Shown here: in pieces, positions 61,734 through 64,000 of the stretch
Layout: every line of letters starts with the position of its first letter
Position numbering within the stretch: position 1 is the first letter of the stretch
Source of the DNA: Novimethylophilus sp036504375
GTDB taxonomy: Bacteria; Pseudomonadota; Gammaproteobacteria; Burkholderiales; Methylophilaceae
Assembly (NCBI RefSeq): GCF_036504375.1
Contig: NZ_DASXVH010000084.1
Location: forward strand, 1-64,000
Direction of reading: 5' to 3'
DNA length: 64,000 nucleotides
Notes under the pieces: generated by a model
Told to the model about the DNA's origin: nothing
The model's database searches: none
The model's input: only the letters and a program-made list of their open reading frames with translations
Program-made: the position numbers and the translations under genes

Positions 61734-62657
61734 TTGCAAGTTCTGCTCGCTAATCCCCGGGGCTTCTGCGCCGGCGTCGATCGCGCCATTGTCATCGTGG
61801 AGCAGGCGTTGGAGCGTTTCGGGGCGCCTATCTATGTACGCCATGAAGTGGTTCACAACAAGTTCGTGGTCGAGGAACTCAAGCGCAAGGGTGCGGTATT
61901 CATCGAGGAGCTGGACGAGGTGCCCACCGGCAGCACCGTTATTTTCAGTGCCCACGGGGTGTCGGTATCGGTGCGCGAAGAAGCCGAAGCACGCGGACTT
62001 AAAGTGTTCGATGCCACTTGCCCGCTGGTTACCAAGGTGCATGTGGAAGTCGCCAGGATGCGCAAGCAGGGTCGGGAAATCATCATGATCGGCCACAAGG
62101 GCCATCCTGAAGTCGAAGGCACGATGGGGCAGAGTGAAGGCGGCATGTACCTGGTGGAAACGCCCGAGGATGCGGCCAGGCTCGAGGTGCAGGATCCGCA
62201 CAAACTGGCCTATGTCACGCAGACCACGTTGTCGATCGATGACGCCGCGCTTGTGGTGGAAGCGCTGAAGCGGCGTTTTCCCGATATCGCGGCACCCAAG
62301 AGCGACAGCATCTGCTACGCCACGCAGAACCGGCAGGATGCCGTAAAATCGCTCTCGGCCCGGTGCGACCTGGTGATCGTGGTCGGTTCGCCCAACAGTT
62401 CGAATTCCAACCGGTTGCGGGAAGTTGCGCGCAACCAGGGCATAACTGCCTACATGGTGGACAATGCGGGCCAACTCGATCCGGCCTGGCTGGTCGGCAA
62501 ATCGCGCGTAGGCGTTACGGCCGGCGCCTCCGCTCCCGAGGTGCTGGTGCAGGAAGTCGTCGCTAGACTCAGCGAGCTCGGCGCTGGCCGCGTCGAAGAG
62601 TTGCGGGGTGTCGTCGAACGTGTGGTATTTCCGCTGCCAAAAAACCTGACCCTATGA
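61734..62657 (+). CDS. ispH: 4-hydroxy-3-methylbut-2-enyl diphosphate reductase
   Basis: Last step of the MEP isoprenoid pathway, an Fe-S enzyme of 307 residues. Cys12 (GFCAGVDRA), Cys in DATCPLVTK and Cys in SICYATQNRQ are the cluster ligands. Starts at TTG (MQVLLANPRGFCAG), matching the N-terminus of known IspH exactly; no ATG is suitable. It overlaps ubiX as ATGA. Confidence 0.96.
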   Translation: MQVLLANPRGFCAGVDRAIVIVEQALERFGAPIYVRHEVVHNKFVVEELKRKGAVFIEELDEVPTGSTVIFSAHGVSVSVREEAEARGLKVFDATCPLVTKVHVEVARMRKQGREIIMIGHKGHPEVEGTMGQSEGGMYLVETPEDAARLEVQDPHKLAYVTQTTLSIDDAALVVEALKRRFPDIAAPKSDSICYATQNRQDAVKSLSARCDLVIVVGSPNSSNSNRLREVARNQGITAYMVDNAGQLDPAWLVGKSRVGVTAGASAPEVLVQEVVARLSELGAGRVEELRGVVERVVFPLPKNLTL

Positions 62658-63271
62658 GCAAAACCATTACCCTGGCCCTGACCGGTGCCTCCGGCATGGG
62701 CTACGCCATGCGGCTCCTGGAAGTGCTGCTGGACGGCGGGCATATGGTTTACCTGGTATATTCGCAGGCGGCCCAGTTTGTCGCCAAGCAGGAGCTGGAT
62801 CTGGCGCTGCCGTCGCGTACCGCGGAGACCCGCGCGATGCTGCTGGAGCGTTACGGTTGCCGGCCGGAGCAATTGCATGTGTTCGCCCGCGAGGACTGGC
62901 TGGCGCCTATCGCCTCCGGTACCGGCGCGGCGGATGCGATGGTGGTGTGTCCCTGCACGATGGGCGCATTGTCGGCGATCGCCAGCGGCGCCAGCGATAA
63001 CCTGATCGAAAGGGCGGCAGACGTGATGATCAAGGAGGGCCGCAAGCTCGTTCTGGTCCCGCGCGAGACGCCGCTGTCACCGATACATCTTGAAAACATG
63101 CTGAAACTCGCGCGTATCGGCGTGGTCATGCTGGCGGCCAATCCCGGCTTTTACCACCAGCCGGCGACCTTGCAGGATATCGTGGATTTTATCGTGGCCA
63201 AGATACTCGACCAGTTGGGCGTCGAGCACGACTTGATGACGCGCTGGGGCGATATAAAACTGGCGGACTAG
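62654..63271 (+). CDS. ubiX: Flavin prenyltransferase UbiX
   Basis: Makes prenylated FMN for UbiD decarboxylase. 205 residues: ITLALTGASGMGYAMRLLEVL, CPCTMGALSAIASGASDNLIERAADV and RKLVLVPRETPLSPIHLENM. Coupled to ispH by an ATGA overlap. Confidence 0.95.
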   Translation: MSKTITLALTGASGMGYAMRLLEVLLDGGHMVYLVYSQAAQFVAKQELDLALPSRTAETRAMLLERYGCRPEQLHVFAREDWLAPIASGTGAADAMVVCPCTMGALSAIASGASDNLIERAADVMIKEGRKLVLVPRETPLSPIHLENMLKLARIGVVMLAANPGFYHQPATLQDIVDFIVAKILDQLGVEHDLMTRWGDIKLAD

Positions 63272-63285
63272 CCGCCGGTTTCAAT

Positions 63286-63675
63286 TCAGCCGGTTTTCTT
63301 CAGATTATCCAGACTGCATGGCCCTGGGCCATAAACCGCGATTGCAAGCATGCCGCCGGCAATCGCCAGATTCTGCAATAGCAGGCCATCCGCCCGATGC
63401 AGCGCGATAGCGATGAAAATGCTGTAAACAGCCAGGATCCATGCGGCCGGGCGCGTTTTCCAGCCCAGAGCCAATGCGGCGCCGGCGCCGATTTCTATCA
63501 GTATCATCAGCGGCGCGACGACCGGCGGCAGGCCATAACCTCCCAGATGGGCCAGAAACTGGTCGTAAAACGCCGGATTCTGCATGCTGAATATGACCTT
63601 GTTTACGCCGACAACCAGAAAAATCTGTGCGAGAAGTACGCGGGCGGCAACGGCAACCATTTTATTCATATTCAT
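63286..63675 (-). CDS. DoxX-family membrane protein
   Basis: A 129-residue protein with four predicted helices (AARVLLAQIFLVVGVNKVIF; APLMILIEIGAGAALALGW; WILAVYSIFIAIALH). DoxX-like proteins occur in oxidoreductase or thiol-stress settings; the context here does not define a role. Convergent with ubiX and 44 bases from queC. Confidence 0.85.
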   Translation of the reverse strand: MNMNKMVAVAARVLLAQIFLVVGVNKVIFSMQNPAFYDQFLAHLGGYGLPPVVAPLMILIEIGAGAALALGWKTRPAAWILAVYSIFIAIALHRADGLLLQNLAIAGGMLAIAVYGPGPCSLDNLKKTG

Positions 63676-63719
63676 TGGATATCCTTTTTAAATTCGTCGA
63701 ATAATGCCTGCAAGCCGTG

Positions 63720-64000
63720 TCAGTCGCAAGAGGCCATATGGGTAGGGTCCGGCAATCCGGCGGCAATGAAACCTTCCCGGCGCAAACGGCAGGAATCGCA
63801 TCGTCCGCAAGCGCGTCCCTCGGAGTCGGCCTGGTAGCAGGAAACGGTCAGCCCATAATCTACGCCGAGCTCCGTTCCGCGCCGGACGATCTGCGCTTTG
63901 CTGAGGTCGATCAGCGGCGCATGGATGCGCACCGGCTGGCCTTCCACGGCCGCTTTGGTGGCAAGATTGGCCATGTGCTGAAAGGCGTCGATGTATTCGC
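63720..64000 (-). CDS. queC: 7-cyano-7-deazaguanine synthase QueC (3' part)
   Basis: The C-terminal third of QueC, which makes preQ0 for queuosine. The zinc-binding cysteines are in SCYQADSEGRACGRCDSCRL. The frame stays open to the right edge (EYIDAFQHMANLATKAAVEG), so the N-terminus is outside the window. Confidence 0.92.
   Translation of the reverse strand, partial: EYIDAFQHMANLATKAAVEGQPVRIHAPLIDLSKAQIVRRGTELGVDYGLTVSCYQADSEGRACGRCDSCRLRREGFIAAGLPDPTHMASCD

Overview
The window looks like the chromosome of a betaproteobacterium, most likely of the Nitrosomonadales type (Gallionella, Sideroxydans or Thiobacillus-like). This is inferred from gene content: a beta-type GshA, a zapA-6S RNA pair, BtuM beside BtuB, a TorF-type porin with glnK-amtB, and an NtrYX pair. 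No 16S rRNA is present, so the taxonomy is an inference. Coding is dense, with many ATGA, TGATG and TTGA start/stop overlaps. The pilus block (about 49-57.5 kb) is visibly more AT-rich than the rest.

Layout. 0-5 kb: NtrY (5' end outside the window) and an NtrX whose AAA+ domain has lost its ATPase residues, then a second two-component pair facing a small Ala/Lys-rich secreted protein. 5.3-8.9 kb: a cassette (TetR regulator with two operator-like palindromes, SRPBCC protein, peroxiredoxin-like protein, TfoX-like protein) lying between a 3' fragment of one xthA and an intact, different xthA. 8.9-13 kb: secreted protease, pyrE, a hypoxanthine-DNA glycosylase, gatB, 6S RNA, zapA and a small coiled-coil protein. 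13-25.5 kb: a B12 island with a cobalamin riboswitch leading btuB-btuM-cobO-cobU, then cobQ, cbiB-cobD(decarboxylase)-btuF-like, and a leftward cobT-cobS-cobC-cobB-bluB operon. It covers uptake, late synthesis and lower-ligand assembly; no corrin-ring genes are seen. 25.6-29.2 kb: tRNA-Phe, rhodanese, TusA-like protein, a VIT/CCC1-type transporter, comM and ubiK.

29.4-40 kb: an ABC transporter and urea/guanidine carboxylase operon (transporter, glutamine synthetase remnant, NikR-like regulator, two DUF1989 proteins, carboxylase, allophanate hydrolase in two pieces) behind a sigma-54 promoter. 40.3-43.3 kb: porin-glnK-amtB behind a second sigma-54 promoter with two NtrC-like sites. 44.1 kb: a third sigma-54-like promoter, followed about 64 bases after the predicted start by an otherwise unexplained terminator. 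This is the best candidate for something undescribed: a small RNA with an anti-Shine-Dalgarno tract, or an attenuated leader for gshA.

44.2-50.1 kb: gshA-gshB-apbE, a NusG-II protein, a Gx-type membrane protein and two envelope proteins. 50.2-57.5 kb: type IV pilus operon pilE-fimT-pilV-pilW-pilX-pilY1, leftward. 57.6-64 kb: lptM-lysA, a 54-residue secreted peptide, purU, a hypothetical protein, a CobD/CbiB paralogue, ispH, ubiX, DoxX and the 3' part of queC. Nitrogen control (NtrC/sigma-54, PII, ammonium and urea/guanidine assimilation) and B12 metabolism are the two main themes.
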